A stretch of 64,000 nucleotides of DNA from Tremella fuciformis (GCA_032768795.1 CP136492.1:310001-374000); one strand, 5' to 3'. Shown: positions 1 through 11,435, numbered from the stretch's first letter. The notes: generated by a model not told the origin, from the sequence alone. A program made the numbers and translations.

Positions 1-48
1 CATCTTCTTGAAGGCCCAGGCACAGACACGAACGATATTACGGACGAC

Positions 49-699
49 ATGTCCTCGGCCCCTGAGATGCAGAACACAAACGGCGGCTCCCCCAGCTTCA
101 ACCTTCTTGTGACCCTGCCGGAATCGAGTGAGCAGGTGATGAGCTCTGGCCCGGGCGCTGGAACCCATGAAGCCGCCAGTGGGACTAGGTCAGAGGACGC
201 TGGCAAACTGCCTCACGGTACTCTGACTGCCACTTTCGCTCCAAGGTTTGGAACCGCCTCCCAGTCTAGCATGAAATTCAGAGGCTTCAGAGTGTATGTC
301 TCAACGACCGGCGGCGAGGAGGAGACTCGGTGGGGTCGCCATTTGGAGACGATATTACAGCATAGCAGCAATCGGAAGGTATGGACAGAGGATCAAGGAA
401 TTAGTGACAGCTTGACTGGGCTTCTGGAACACCTCACTGTCCTGCGGCGCAAGGCTTCTTCTCGCACCGTTGAGGAAAGCAGCTTGCCAAGCAAGATACG
501 TTTGAAGCTGCAGCAGGCCTATGCGGACTTTGTTCAGGCGAGTCGATCGCTCCAAGTCGAGTTGCTGGAGAGAGCTTGTGACCGGTTCTCGAAGGACCAG
601 CCTGCGGGACGACCAAGGAAGATCGAGTACATACAGCCAGTGTATGTCTCATACAGCGATTGCATTCGGGAGGAGCTCCCGAGTCCGTTCGACCATTGA
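49..699 (+). CDS. orphan protein, probable member of the tandem family
   Basis: Intronless 216-aa reading frame with an ATG at 49; nothing upstream in the window competes. No known domain is recognised. The first 55 residues are Ser/Gly-rich and look disordered. Then comes a strand-like segment (GTLTATFAPRF), a second strand (FRVYVSTTG), a helical middle, and a C-terminal strand (YIQPVYVSY). That order is the same as in the family arrayed at 18-34.7 kb, which is the reason for the family call; the family's conserved Trp in strand two is not obvious here. No signal peptide or membrane segment is seen. The gene lies at the window edge, so more family members may lie to the left. Function unknown. 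Confidence 0.6.
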   Translation: MSSAPEMQNTNGGSPSFNLLVTLPESSEQVMSSGPGAGTHEAASGTRSEDAGKLPHGTLTATFAPRFGTASQSSMKFRGFRVYVSTTGGEEETRWGRHLETILQHSSNRKVWTEDQGISDSLTGLLEHLTVLRRKASSRTVEESSLPSKIRLKLQQAYADFVQASRSLQVELLERACDRFSKDQPAGRPRKIEYIQPVYVSYSDCIREELPSPFDH

Positions 700-736
700 G
701 GCATGAACGTGGCCTCAAACGGATTGTTTAGTAGCT

Positions 737-1378
737 ATGGCTCCTTCTCACCCTTCCTTCCCATTCATAGTACATATCCTGATGCAACCCGTCTTCAATT
801 TTAGACAGGGAGAGGGGCAGCCCTCTTTCGACGGTTACGTGGCACATTTCGAGCAGCAAGACGAGACCGCCCGGGAGCCCCCGGTCCCGATATACACTCA
901 ATGCCAAGGAGCAAGCGTCGCTGCCACGTACGAGTCCGCTAGCTTGGCGGCCGAAGCTTGTGTCGAGCTAAGAGAGTATATCTCCTTCAAGCGCAACAAA
1001 ACGACAGAAGACTATCGAACTGCGGGGGACTGGCAGGATGCCTATACTGCTACGTACGATGGCAGGCTGAAGTTCGATGCCGCGGTGCGCCGCTTGAACG
1101 ATGCCAACATGGACTGGCGCCCACTCGTCAGTTGGACGGTACTCGCCGATATGATGTCGGCCAACTCCCCCTTGGGCGATGCAATGCCGTGCACTTCCGG
1201 CCACCAGTCAATAACTAGACATGATGAAGAGGTGTGCGATATTACAGAACCTCTCTCGGGCGACGTGGTTCGACACATGTTCTCGCTACGAAGGGACGAG
1301 GACACACACCGCCTTCCGTGTGCAAGTCGTGCCCAAGTGAGCCTTGAGCAGACACAACGACCTCGCTCTCGTGACTAG
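737..1378 (+). CDS. orphan hypothetical protein, possible divergent family member
   Basis: Intronless 213-aa frame starting at ATG 737, only 37 bp after the preceding stop. No recognised domain. A strand-like start (IVHILMQPVFNF) and a helical middle with Trp and Tyr recall the neighbouring family, but the conserved closing strand is missing and the C-terminus is basic and irregular. The close head-to-tail spacing suggests duplication from the gene before it. It could instead be decayed sequence that happens to be open. Function unknown. Confidence 0.4.
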   Translation: MAPSHPSFPFIVHILMQPVFNFRQGEGQPSFDGYVAHFEQQDETAREPPVPIYTQCQGASVAATYESASLAAEACVELREYISFKRNKTTEDYRTAGDWQDAYTATYDGRLKFDAAVRRLNDANMDWRPLVSWTVLADMMSANSPLGDAMPCTSGHQSITRHDEEVCDITEPLSGDVVRHMFSLRRDEDTHRLPCASRAQVSLEQTQRPRSRD

Positions 1379-1735
1379 TGTGCCCATACATGACGTGTCC
1401 AGTCCCTGATGTGCTTCTCAAGGCTGTGATTGACATCGGTCTAAGCATCGTTATGCATTTCGTACAGTCCTTGACTGATGAGCCGTCGGTCCCATAGCCT
1501 CCTTTGCCATTGCAGCTCCGTTGTATCACCCGATGCCGGGAGTTCCTTTGCAGCCTCAGCCCCGTCGGCCCGACGAGGTCGTTGAGCGGCATTGCATTGC
1601 AAGCCCGATTTTCCGACTTTGCGGTTGGAGTGGAAGAGAGCAGCGGCCTGGCATCACGAGATGACACTAAGCGACACGGCCAAGATCGCCCGTCAGTATC
1701 CTCGCAGTTGCCTCCCTGGTCTGGCTGACCGGCAG
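1379..1735. other. region likely holding 5' exons of the next gene
   Basis: No complete gene is resolved. A CTGAC branch point and CAG acceptor end at 1735, just before the membrane-segment exon. Short Ser-rich frames (for example from ATG 1480, reading VVSPDAGSS) could be luminal-domain exons, but I could not find a donor that keeps the frame. Confidence 0.35.
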
Positions 1736-4080
1736 TTGTCGTCGCTGCTCCAATAGGGTCGTTCGTTCTCCTCTTCACGCTCGCCATCCTGTGGAGACGC
1801 TACCGTGCGCGATCGGGGCATTTCCGTGCGGGCGTCTGGGACCCAAATACACCATCCCAATCACAAGCCGACTGGGCAATACAAGCAGGGGATGGCGGAA
1901 CATACGCCACTGCCAAGCCGATGTTTGAGCTCCCGCCGCATCCTGCTCTGGGGCAACCGGACGAGAAGTTCTGCCACGAGTGCCGAGCAAGACTGCACAC
2001 CCAGATACCGCCCGAGCAGGCTGCATCCGATATTGGCACGGCGGAGTCAGAGGCTATCTCTACACTGGTCGAGCCCACATTCTCCGAAAAGACATTCCGC
2101 ATGACCCGCATCGGCTCAGATCCCCAGCTGGACCGCAAGACGAGTATCTGTACAGTCGCCTCGGACCTCACCGGGGATGGCGATGTCGGCCAGCGGGACG
2201 CAGTCTCCATTGCGAGTGGCTCTGAGGGCGCCTATGCCTCTTCTGACGCTTTGGGCGGGCAGTACGGGAGAAAGGGGTCGGTGTCGACTCTGTCGACGCT
2301 TGTCGGTGGCCGGCCGTCGTATGCCGCCATAGCCCAATTGGGATATCCGCTGCGAAAAATCTCGATTTCCCAAGGGCAGCTCCCCCAGGTGCAAAATGGC
2401 CAGTCGGGCACAATGAATGAGGGAGACGACGAGATGGACGAGCTTGATGAGGTCGAAGAGGAGAGGTTGCGCTATACGGTCGACATGGGAGAACGCCGCC
2501 CTTCGGTGCTGTCAACCATGGGTTCCATGATGGTGCGCAAGATATCGGCGGGCGGGGCGGAGGATTCCATCTCGATTCGCAGTGGCCTTGTTCCCGACGT
2601 TCCGCCGTCAATCGTGGATGGCCGAGCTGCGACGGGAAGAGATGAGGAGGCAGCCGTAGGCCCGTCGAGATCATCCACACTCGAAACACTCGAGACGCCT
2701 GAGGGTGGAGAGGCGCTCGACGGCAGGCCGACGAGTTTGTATGTACCTGGGCTGAGGGATTCATGGGCCGTCTCACCAGCCCAAGTCGAACTAGCCGAAC
2801 GTGTCTCGTTGGTCCACGCCAAACCCGACTTGCATCGCACTAGTCAGGCTCCGACCATCACCATTCAGCAAGGAGTAAAACGTGCAGTCGAGCACGTCGG
2901 CCGTCCAGAGAGCGCAGGTGTGTTCGCGACGAACAACCCGTTCCGACTGGATGTCCCGCAAGAGGAGGGTCTCAGTCGAGGGGACAAGCGTCGCAGTGTC
3001 GAGTTGAGAGGAGTACCGCATACTGCTACGTTAGAAGTCGAGGCATCCGTCTCTCCAAAAACGCCTATTCCGCCCGTCAGTCCAGACCAGGTCGGAGCGG
3101 GTCCAGTGCAGCTGCCGTCAATTGTGATCAGCTCAGAGACCCGCCTACATACCCCACCACCCCGATCAATCTCGCTCGCCACCAACCCTGCCGCCCGAGC
3201 GCCCGACGAAGCGGTGGATAAGAACTCAAAGATCAACCTCTCGTCCTCGTCCGCTCTTGCCAGACTGGCCATAGGCAGCACGACAGCCGCCGCTGCGGCT
3301 CTCCTCGGGGATTCCATCGAAGGATCCGTCAACAAGCCCAAACGACCGTCTCTCCACCCCAAATCGCCCAAAATTCGACCAGACTCTCTGGTTCTGGTCA
3401 AAACAAAACGAGGCGGCTCCGCCTCACACGAACACCACCTGCCACATTGGCTGAAGACGCGCAGAAAACCCGACCCTTCTCCCCTGTCACCGACGGCGGA
3501 TGATGCGAATGTGAACGAGGTGAAAACAGCCCCGCTGGAAATCAGGAAGCGGCGGCATACGCTGTCTGCCGCTATGGGTCTGCCTCGGATCGCACGCTCG
3601 CCTCTGCCCGAGCCGCCAAAGGATAACCTCCAGTCCGAGCTGCCCAAGGTGATCAAGTCAGCAGAAGCAGGGACGAAACGGGGGGAGGAGAGACCAAAGA
3701 GTGCAGGAGCAGGATCGCCAGCCGATTTTGGGGTATTCGACAAGTGGCAGAGCTTTGCGCCTTCCCGACCGGTCCTCAAGGACAAGCGCCGACCATCGGC
3801 ATTGAGGTTGAAAGAGAGGAACCAATCAACCGAGTCAGGGAACAAGAAAGCCGAGAAGCATATCACGCACCTGGCGGACCTAGTTGCGGCCACCGGGGCT
3901 GCCACAGTGCCAGACAGATTCTTGTCAGTAGGCGGTGAGAGCAGGGGTAGAAGAGAGAGCTGGGTGCTAGACACCCCTGGCGGACTCAGAGAGTCGATGG
4001 GCGCCGAGCCGTTACGAAATTCCCTCCTTCTGGCCTCGGCCGGTCCTGCGACAGCGCGGATGACACCGACAGGAGCGTGA
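1736..4080 (+). CDS. single-pass membrane protein with long disordered cytoplasmic tail (3' exon)
   Basis: The frame opens right after a CTGAC...CAG acceptor and runs to TGA 4080, about 780 codons. Its first residues form a hydrophobic segment (SFVLLFTLAILW) followed by the basic stop-transfer RRYRARSG, a typical single transmembrane helix with a cytoplasmic tail. The tail is rich in Ser, Pro and charged residues, with many phospho-site-like RRPS/RKIS motifs, one CHEC pair near its start and no folded domain I recognise. An ATG at 1921 is downstream of the helix, so a start there would lose the membrane anchor; I therefore treat the 5' end as spliced. Upstream exons, presumably a signal peptide and a Ser-rich outer domain, are not resolved. 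The topology resembles fungal surface sensors with S/T-rich outer regions, but this is inference from layout only. Confidence 0.6.
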
Positions 4081-4111
4081 TATAGAAGGCCGTCCTGATG
4101 CATGCGGTGGC

Positions 4112-5512
4112 TTATAGCACATCTTTGAGCGATGTCTGTCCGGATCCCCTCTCGAGCGGTTGGGGCTGGTTCGGGCCCGGTTTCCAGCCGATGAAGTAGA
4201 TGATCTGGAATGTCGCAGGCACGCCTTCTTCCGTATCGCTTCCGTATAGCTCTGTAGGTCAGATCGGCGACATGGAAGCTCGATTGGGGACGTCGTTGGT
4301 CGTCCCAGCATGAGCGACTCACCCTTGTAAATGCCCTCGGCAGCAAGCAGCACGTCCCTCGCAATGAATGATCGTCGACCAAGGATGGCATTGGACTCTC
4401 CCATGTCCCGAAGATCGGCCATGAGCTCCCAGATTGACGGGTAGCGTATTGTCAGGTCTTCCACGTCGACGGTCGTCAAAGTAAAGCCCGCTCGATTGAG
4501 TAATGAAGGAGCGTCGGTGGGGTCTGCAGTCAGCTTCTGATCTGGTACGTGACAGGAACGTGTATATCAACGTTGAAGAAACCTTGCCAGAGAAGGAGAT
4601 AGAACGCACTGATCATGGGCGATACCCGATTCGCGATGCCTCCTCTCCTCTCCTGCTCCGCCAACTGCAACGAAGTTCTGGGTCTCAGTCCTCTTCTGCT
4701 TATCGCCAGTGTCGATCACTTACCTTAGTTCGAAGAGCGTGTCTCCACCCAGTAGAGCGCCAATGAATACCCCATCAGGTTTGAGCAGATGCCTGATTTG
4801 CGTGAATGCTCCGACGATATCGCCTACCCAGTGCAGTCCGCCTGCTGAGACGATGGCTTCTACGTTCTCGCGGAGGGGCATGAGGGCTGGATGAGAGAGC
4901 ATCTCGCTAGGTCCTACTTGGACTCGCGTAGGGGGATCTACCATCAACGCTCTCACACCGCGCAAGAGAAGAGCATCAACCCACATGGAAAGTCTGAATC
5001 GGGATCGCGATACAGGGCATCACCTGCTCGTCAGTCGACGAAAGGAGAGAGGGAGGTGGGGGCTCACGAGACGACTCGGCCATCCACCACTGTCGCCCCT
5101 CGTCCTCTGGCAGTATCTCCTGCAACACCTTCGTGAGTTGACCCGCATGGGCCGAAAGGTCGAGCACACTCTTCGGCGGCGTCTTGAGGTCCTGCGCGTC
5201 AGCTTGACCCAGACACAGACAATCCAGCTGACTAACCTCTACGCGTTCTGCGAGTCTCTCTGCCAGCTCTTCTCTCAGATAGTCGATGGTCTGGAAGGCG
5301 TCTGGGTCCCCTGACTGCTTGAGCCGCCGGATCGCCCGATCCCGTTGTCTCGCTTTGGACGGCTCGTCGAATACCTCATAGGGGGTGGTAGGGGGCGGCG
5401 TGTGCGGCGAGAGAGTCGCATAGGGCGACGCGGCAGCTGAGGGCAGCAATGCCCGGCGAGGCCGTGGAGCCTGAGCCGCTCTTGCGATCCGTCTGGCCAG
5501 TATGGACCGCAT
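4112..5512 (-). CDS. NDUFAF5: NDUFAF5-like mitochondrial complex I assembly methyltransferase-fold protein
   Basis: Class I SAM-methyltransferase-fold protein. The family's human member hydroxylates an arginine of NDUFS7 during early complex I assembly. Exon 1 starts MRSILARRIARAAQAPRPRR, an Arg-rich mitochondrial presequence, followed by VFDEPSKARQRDRA, which matches the family's FDR...RA start. Later exons read PPKSVLDLSAHAGQL (SAM loop), GGLHWVGDI, LLKPDGVFIGALLGGDTLFE and YPSIWELMADLRDMGESNA. The last exon ends VPATFQIIYFIGWKPGP, the family's C-terminal signature. At least five short introns interrupt it; the first follows the codon for AERVE near 5235. A start at 5572 (MEWRK) is also open; 5512 is preferred because it begins the presequence directly. 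Not all intron borders were fixed. Confidence 0.85.
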
Positions 5513-5738
5513 GATGGGTGAGAGGTGGAACAGATTCAAAGTTCTTTCCGCGATGGACTTCCTCCACTCCACTTGCTGATCTCATCTTCCGATCTGATTC
5601 GTGGAGCACGATACAAACACGACCAACAAAGAGTCTGCCAGTATGTGGCAACACGAGTTTGGATGAGAGATGGTAATACACATGCATCCCACCCGAGCGA
5701 GCGCCAGAGAATAGACGAAGGACAGCAGCTACCGTAGC

Positions 5739-6711
5739 CTACTCCTTGTTGTCCTCGTGCTCGACCTCGGTGATACCCTGCCTCTTCTCCGCCAGCCTCT
5801 GGGCACGCCTCTCCCGCATGGCCTTGTTCTTGACACGGCGGGCCTCCATCTGCTCGGCAATGTGCTTGGTACGGAGCTTCTCGGCTTTGGCTTTGTGGAT
5901 GTGCTCCATCAGGACACGCTTGTTCTTGAAGCGGTTACCCTTGGCCTCGAGGTACAGAGTGTGGTAGCTGTCTCGTTAGTCGACGGTCATTATGAAAAGC
6001 ATCCACAACGCACAGGTGCTTGTCGATCTTGCCTCCCTCGCGGTACTTCCGCAACAGCCGTCTCAACACTCGCATCCTTCGGAGCCATTGGACTTTGGTG
6101 GGCATACGGGCCTCGGCGGTACCCTTGCGTTTCCCGTAGCCGGTGTGACGACCGAGACGCTTGGCGGCGTGGAGGTCCCTCGTGCGGGCGCGCGAGTGGA
6201 TGACGGTGGGCTTGATGATGCTGGAATGTTAGTCTAGTTCCACACGCCACAGTATCGTCCCATTCCCCCGGTACAAACATCTCCAGGCTCCCGTTTTCAC
6301 AATCGTGGATCTCCCTTGCAGTGATGAAGAGCAAAATGCAGCAACACTCACATGTGACCATCCTTCAACAGCTTGCGAACACCCGATCGAGAGTTGGCCT
6401 GTCCGATCTCGGCGGCCTCCTGGGGGTCGAGCCAAACTGATAGTCAGTTATTTGTCCGCGGCCTTGCGCTCCATGCCCCGTTGCTTCTCCGCAGCACACC
6501 CCCATGACTTCCACAGCTCCTTGTGAGACTCCAAACAAGCCTCCTCCTCGTCTGTGATCCGCACAACTCTTCTTCTCTCCGTCGTCTCCCAAATTCTCAC
6601 GCCATCCCGGTAACCTCCAAGCCCTTCCATTCGACCACAACACTCACTCTTCCTCTGGCCAACACCCGACACGGACGCTGCCAATCGCTTCTGCTGCTTG
6701 AGGTTGACCAT
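5739..6711 (-). CDS. RPL19: 60S ribosomal protein L19 (eL19)
   Basis: Large-subunit ribosomal protein. Exon 1 encodes [20 protein letters not shown], the invariant start of eL19. After a long first intron (about 200 nt, common in ribosomal protein genes), exon 2 gives [18 protein letters not shown] and VRKLLKDGH. Exon 3 gives [19 protein letters not shown], then [18 protein letters not shown] and [20 protein letters not shown]. The last exon starts [17 protein letters not shown] and ends in a basic helix followed by VEHEDNKE and TAG at 5741-5739. The basic, intron-split layout and roughly 195-aa size fit the family. It diverges from CHS5 with about 315 bp between the two starts. Confidence 0.95.
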
Positions 6712-7026
6712 TTTGTCGTGGATGTAGGTCGTTTACTTGACGGTTAAGAAGGAAAAGGAGAAGAGACTACGATTTCGATGTTCGCTGCCTGGCTGGGGCT
6801 GCAGGGTCGCACAGTGCTTCGGCGATTCAGGGATTTCAGTTTCTCCCGCAACGGAGTTTACAATGTGGCATTTTCTCCCCCTCTAACCGATTTGGTTCCG
6901 CGATCCAATGCCCTTCGCCACGTGGCCGACGCTCGGACCCACCGAACCGCGACGGGCGGTACACGTCCACAGTATTCAGACGTTGTCGTTCATAGACCCC
7001 GGCATAGAGTCAAACACATCAGCAGG
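6712..7026. promoter_or_regulatory. divergent promoter region RPL19 / CHS5
   Basis: Shared upstream region of two divergently transcribed conserved genes. It is open in one frame on the plus strand (6778-7026), but that stretch does not resemble CHS5 and is read as 5' leader. No clear TATA box. Confidence 0.5.
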
Positions 7027-9315
7027 ATGCCGGTCTCTCCTGGACACTCGCCCGTGTCCACACCAGGCGTACCGACATCCGCTCATTCCCTCGCATCGAC
7101 TGGAGCTTCTTCCTCGGCCACTCGCAAAGGCAAGGGCAAGATGGAGCAGTGTTGGTCTTTTGTCGTCACAAGCTTCAGCAAGACTGACATGAAGTTACCT
7201 TCACATTGGGCAAACTGGATGCTGGCATGGTGAATATGGAGCCTGTTATCTGAGCTTGGCTCATCTCAGGCTATTCTTCTTGGTCCCAATGCCCACTTGC
7301 TCGAATTCCCTTCACTACTTCTACCTTCTCCGGCGCCCGGAAACCCGCCTCTTGGACCCGGCTCAATCCTCACAATCACTGTGGCTCGTGATATAGCTGC
7401 GGAAGAGGCAGCCCAATCCGCTTTCTCCAACCTGCAACAGCAAATCCTCGACACCTTCACACACCCGCCCTCCGCCCCGGTGCTGAGAATACGGAACGTC
7501 ACCCAGACGAACGTATGCCTCGAATGGGACAAGCTGGATATAGGGAGCAGCAGCTTCAGATCCCTGGAGATGTTGAAGAACGGTCAGAGATGGGGTAGGG
7601 TCGGGGGCGAGTGGGGTCGGAAAGAGAGGGAGAAGCGGGAATGGAAGACGGGTGGTTTGCAGAGCGGTGAGGAGTATACGTTTCAGCTGGTATTGTGAGT
7701 GTCCTCTTCACCAGTCGATCTCGATTACTCCTTGTCTGTTGCAACTGACAGAGCAGAAAGACGACAGCTGGGACTTGCCCCTCCAACCTGCTACGAATAC
7801 GCACACACACGATGGAGTATGCTGCTTTCTATTGCTTGCCTTCCACATGCTGACCGCCAGCAACCTTACTGGCCTTCTCATACACTTCGGTCCCATCGAA
7901 CCTCCACAACTGCGAGACGACCTGCGGCGGGCGTTGAACCAAATCGGCGCCCGCGAGTCCCCATCCGTTGCATTAGACACCACACATTATGTGTGTACCG
8001 GTTTGGACGATCTACGCAATCGGGAATACCAAGAAGCAGTTCGTATGAACTTGCCGATTGTAGTCCCGAGCTGGCTGTTGGCGGTTGCAGCGGAGCGCAA
8101 GTGAGTCTTTCCCCCGTTCTAGACTCCTTCAGCGATGCTCATCTTAGACTGGTTCCAATATCCAACTTCGTTCTTCCTACACCCTCAGCTGCCACGATCG
8201 CCGCACAACCTGCCCCAGCGCCGTTCAAACGTCCTGAACCGCTCAAACGATCTTCTCTGCCTTTCTCCGCTCCTTCCTCGCCGATTCATGAAACGTCAGA
8301 CGAAGCACGGAGATCTCCTTCACCAGAGACGATCGCTCGGATGTCTATGACTGGTCCTCAAGCGCAGTCGCAGCCGTCCTCCGCTCGTCGAAGCAGCAGC
8401 AGTCGCGAGGCAGGCGCTTCCCTTGACAAATCTCGACCCAGAAGTCCGAAACCCGAGGCAGATGGGAAGTTGGATAGGGGATTCAAGTTCCCGTTGAAAG
8501 ACCCGGCAGACTCGCCGATCTCCCCTACTTCGACCCAGGCTCCCCCATCAGCTACGATCGCTTCGGTGACTGCAAACAGCGGCACCGTTGAGCCCAGTTC
8601 GGGCGGTGTCGCCAAGATCAACGGTCTACAGGCGTCAGCCGAGATCATCCCCAGCGCTACTGCCGGATCGTCTTCCGTACCATCGCATGGCCCTTCAGAA
8701 GCCCCTTCGGCTGTCCCAGCTACATTGGTTGGCGACGGACCTGTCGTCGCGGAGCCCGTCGATGTCACGGAGGCGCCAGGTGTAAGCGATACCCTAACGA
8801 CCACCTCATCTGCGCCGGCCGATCCGCCCGAGGTAGATGCATCGACCGAAGTCTCATCGAAAAAGGCGTCCACTATCGATGAAGCGATCGACAACTTTCA
8901 CTCTGCCGTGAAGACACCGTCTACTGCCATCCCGAGTCCCGCAGAAACGGATGCAACCGCCATCGAACTGGATGGAAACGCTCAGCAAGAAGTCGCTGAG
9001 ACTGTCGAAAATGAGATCAGTGTGACTCCCAGTCCGTCAGAACAATTTGGCGATGCTGCACCGGAGGCCGGCACTGAGCCAATGCCTGAGGCAGCACCAA
9101 AGGCCAACGGGATCACGGGGAAGACCAGTCCCATCACAATACAAGTCAACGGCGGTGTCGTCTCCGTCGAAGACATTCCCGCCGTTGCTCCCAAGATAGC
9201 CACAAAAAGTCCTGGTCCATTCGCAGAAGCGGCGGAGGAGGCAGGAACGAACAGAGAGGAGGGTGACGAGAGTGGAGCTGAAGGCGTGACGATGGACGAA
9301 ATTGATCTGACTTAG
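7027..9315 (+). CDS. CHS5: Chs5 exomer scaffold (FN3 + BRCT)
   Basis: Core subunit of the exomer coat that carries chitin synthase 3 and other cargo from the trans-Golgi network to the cell surface. Exons read as 7027-7150, 7195-7229, 7270-7694, 7757-7816, 7861-8100 and 8148-9315; all junctions keep frame and give 683 aa. After a short Ser/Thr-rich lead come the dimerisation segment ([11 protein letters not shown], then [10 protein letters not shown]), a fibronectin III domain ([19 protein letters not shown] ... [10 protein letters not shown]) and a BRCT domain ([17 protein letters not shown] ... [10 protein letters not shown] ... [17 protein letters not shown] end). The last 390 residues are disordered, rich in Ser, Pro, Ala and acids, ending [11 protein letters not shown]. 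Such tails are usual in basidiomycete Chs5. The BRCT and FN3 motifs make the call firm. Confidence 0.92.
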
Positions 9316-9560
9316 ATGACGACCCCGTAACCTTTACAATAATGGCCTCGACCATGCACGATGCATAGCCGAATGACATGGTCGACGGACCCCTCCTTTG
9401 ACACAGACTGGCATGGCATCCTTTCACTCCGGACTCCACGACTGGGACGGCATTGGCTGAAACTCGCGAAACACACTCACATTCAAGCGCGACACGATAT
9501 AGCAAGCAAGCTCTTCCTGGCCTCGCGCAACACACACCTCACGGCCAGAACAAACTCGTC

Positions 9561-10066
9561 ATGTCGCAAAAGCCAGCGACCAACCTCCCCTCGGAGGTCA
9601 ACATCCTCAAGTCGAACAAAGCCGCGAAGAAAGGGCCCGGCGCAGTCAACGCAGCGGGGACAATCGCTACCTGGCCCAAGCCCGAATTCGCACGTCTTTG
9701 CCCTTCTTCCCCGTCCAACGGAGGCGATGCAGAGTTGACGGTACATAGGGCGCGGGCACGACCATAGATAATGTCACGAAAGAAGGCAAGACCGCGGATG
9801 GGTTCATCATCCCCGCTGGGTCGATGTTTCCGCTCGGGTGCGCCATTCCGAATCATACTGTGCTGGAGTATGGCATGTACTTTCCGCCAGGGACCATGGT
9901 GAGTGCTCCACGTTTGCGGTGGTTGGCGTGAGGATGGCTTATGCCTGCTCAGTTCCCCGATGGTGTTTTGGTTCCGATACATGCGCGGATGGTATCGGTT
10001 CAGCCTATACAGGTCTTTGAGCCCCCTGGTGGCTCGACGGCGGAGCCTTCTTGTCTGATCATGTAG
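9561..10066 (+). pseudogene. small conserved-looking protein gene with an apparent frameshift
   Basis: Starts ATG 9561 (MSQKPATNLPSEVNILK) and reads to AELTVHRA near 9750. Continuing in the same frame gives only RARP and a stop. Two bases further, at the GCGCG run (9750-9755), the reading resumes as GTTIDNVTKEGKTADGFII, then FPLGCAIPNHTVLEYGMYFP. A clean GTGAGT...CAG intron (9899-9952) then joins FPDGVLVPIHARMVSVQPIQ and a tail ending SCLIM, with TAG at 10064-10066. The good splice signals and ordered protein sequence on both sides suggest a real gene of about 150 aa carrying one extra CG (or lacking one base). It could be a sequencing error rather than a true lesion. I do not recognise the family; the Gly/Pro/hydrophobic pattern suggests a small beta-rich fold. 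Confidence 0.5.
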
Positions 10067-10488
10067 TCCTCGCCGGTCGAAGGCCATGCAAGGCTGTGGA
10101 TGATCGCAATGTGCCGCACGTGGGCTCGAGTGAAGCACGAGGGAGGCGTTCGAGGACGCAGACACCACGTCGAACATTATACAAACGTTCTGCTCATCTT
10201 TCCCTGCTGTATATATGCTCGACAAAAGTGACATCGAGAAGCTTAGATCAAGGGGTCTGAGACTGGGCTACATCGTTCGCAAAACTCTCACCGCATCGTC
10301 GCGTCTCAGACGTCCTACGCGCCCAGAGCAGAACAGCGGAACGTAACACGAGTCACGACAGATGTAGACGACCTAAGGGCCTTCGTGAGAGCGAAGGAGG
10401 GCAGAGATTCATCCGAAGCGGCCAAACATTCATATCATGACATCATCAGACTATGTGTCCAGTGGTCTGCATCAGAAGGTATCGTGCT
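10067..10488. other. intergenic, nothing resolved
   Basis: Convergent 3' flanks of the frameshifted small gene and the minus-strand orphan. Only short chance frames; no repeats or RNA structure seen. Confidence 0.5.
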
Positions 10489-10941
10489 TTACTTGGGCTT
10501 AGGCTCGAAGATGCTCCCTTCGACCGTGACATCTAGATCCTTCCCTGCCATATTGCCAATCCAGTCCTTGGCCTTGTCGGGGGTCTCGTCATTGTCTGTT
10601 AAGACAGCCAGGTACACGTCGTGCTCTAGGTCTTTTCTTACGAGACCCTCAGTGGAAAGATTGATTGTCTTGACTTGGATCTCGACCCACTCCTTGAGAC
10701 TTACCGCATGTGCTTCCAGTAAAATCTCATCCTCACTTAGTGTGACGACCTTCGCCGGGGTATTCTCCACGGTAACGACTGCTTCTGAGCCCTTGTGAGT
10801 GTCAAAACGCACAGTGACTTGTGTCTTCACTTTGTACACATCAATCAGATATTCAGCGGCACACTTCCAGGAGCCCTCGGTACTACAAGATGAACTGCTG
10901 CTTAGCTCGGTGGGAGTGCTGCTGTCTTGATTTGTTGACAT
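10489..10941 (-). CDS. orphan hypothetical protein, possible family member
   Basis: Intronless 150-aa frame read from ATG at 10941 (MSTNQDSST). A further ATG at 10989 is open, but it lies only about 38 bp from a good TATA box (11033-11027), so the nearer start is preferred. A Ser/Thr-rich lead is followed by strand-rich sequence (KTQVTVRFDTHKG, AVVTVENTPAKVVTLS), a helix (LLEAHAVSLKEWVEIQV) and a closing strand (DLDVTVEGSIFEPKPK). The tail resembles ITFEPKVI of the long family member at 30.1-31.0 kb, but the order of elements differs from typical members. No known domain; function unknown. Confidence 0.5.
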   Translation of the reverse strand: MSTNQDSSTPTELSSSSSCSTEGSWKCAAEYLIDVYKVKTQVTVRFDTHKGSEAVVTVENTPAKVVTLSEDEILLEAHAVSLKEWVEIQVKTINLSTEGLVRKDLEHDVYLAVLTDNDETPDKAKDWIGNMAGKDLDVTVEGSIFEPKPK

Positions 10942-11026
10942 GGAAGCTCTGGTAATTCTAGTCAACGATGCGAGCAGTGGAACACTCAATGTGGTGGGGA
11001 GAATGGGCTTGTCTTCGGCTGATAGG

Positions 11027-11033
11027 TTTTATA
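11027..11033 (-). promoter_or_regulatory. TATA box of the 10.9-kb orphan gene
   Basis: TATAAAA on the minus strand, 86 bp before the chosen ATG at 10941. Confidence 0.5.
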
Positions 11034-11435
11034 TTGTAAATCCTACATGCTCCGTGGTCAATCCTTTCAGCACCCCAGACGTCGGCGGAAAGGACCAGAA
11101 AGATTTCCAATAATGAGTGTTGATAGCCAATAGCCCTAGTCCAATCGGTGCACTATCCGTCGAGATCCGGAAACAAAGGGCGCCAGGCTCTCGGCGAGGG
11201 GAGCGAACAGCTGTGTAAGCAAGTCTTGGGCTATCAATGAATTGTTGAGTAATGTCTTGAGAAGAAACCTATCCTACCAGCATCGCTCATTGACCATCTA
11301 CGCAAACATAAAACACGGTGGCCGGTAGCGAAGCAAATACATGTGTGGTCCGTGCGGAAGGCTCCATGGACAAACAGTCTGCGTACAAGCGAGGTCTTGA
11401 ATGATCTGTATCCATGATCATCTGGTGGTGTCCGA
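11034..11435. other. intergenic, nothing resolved
   Basis: Lies between two minus-strand orphan genes. No frame, repeat or structure stands out. Confidence 0.5.

Noticed and set aside
2865..4391. 508-codon minus-strand frame
   Set aside because: Antisense of the disordered tail gene; composition is irregular and it runs into NDUFAF5 in a wrong frame.
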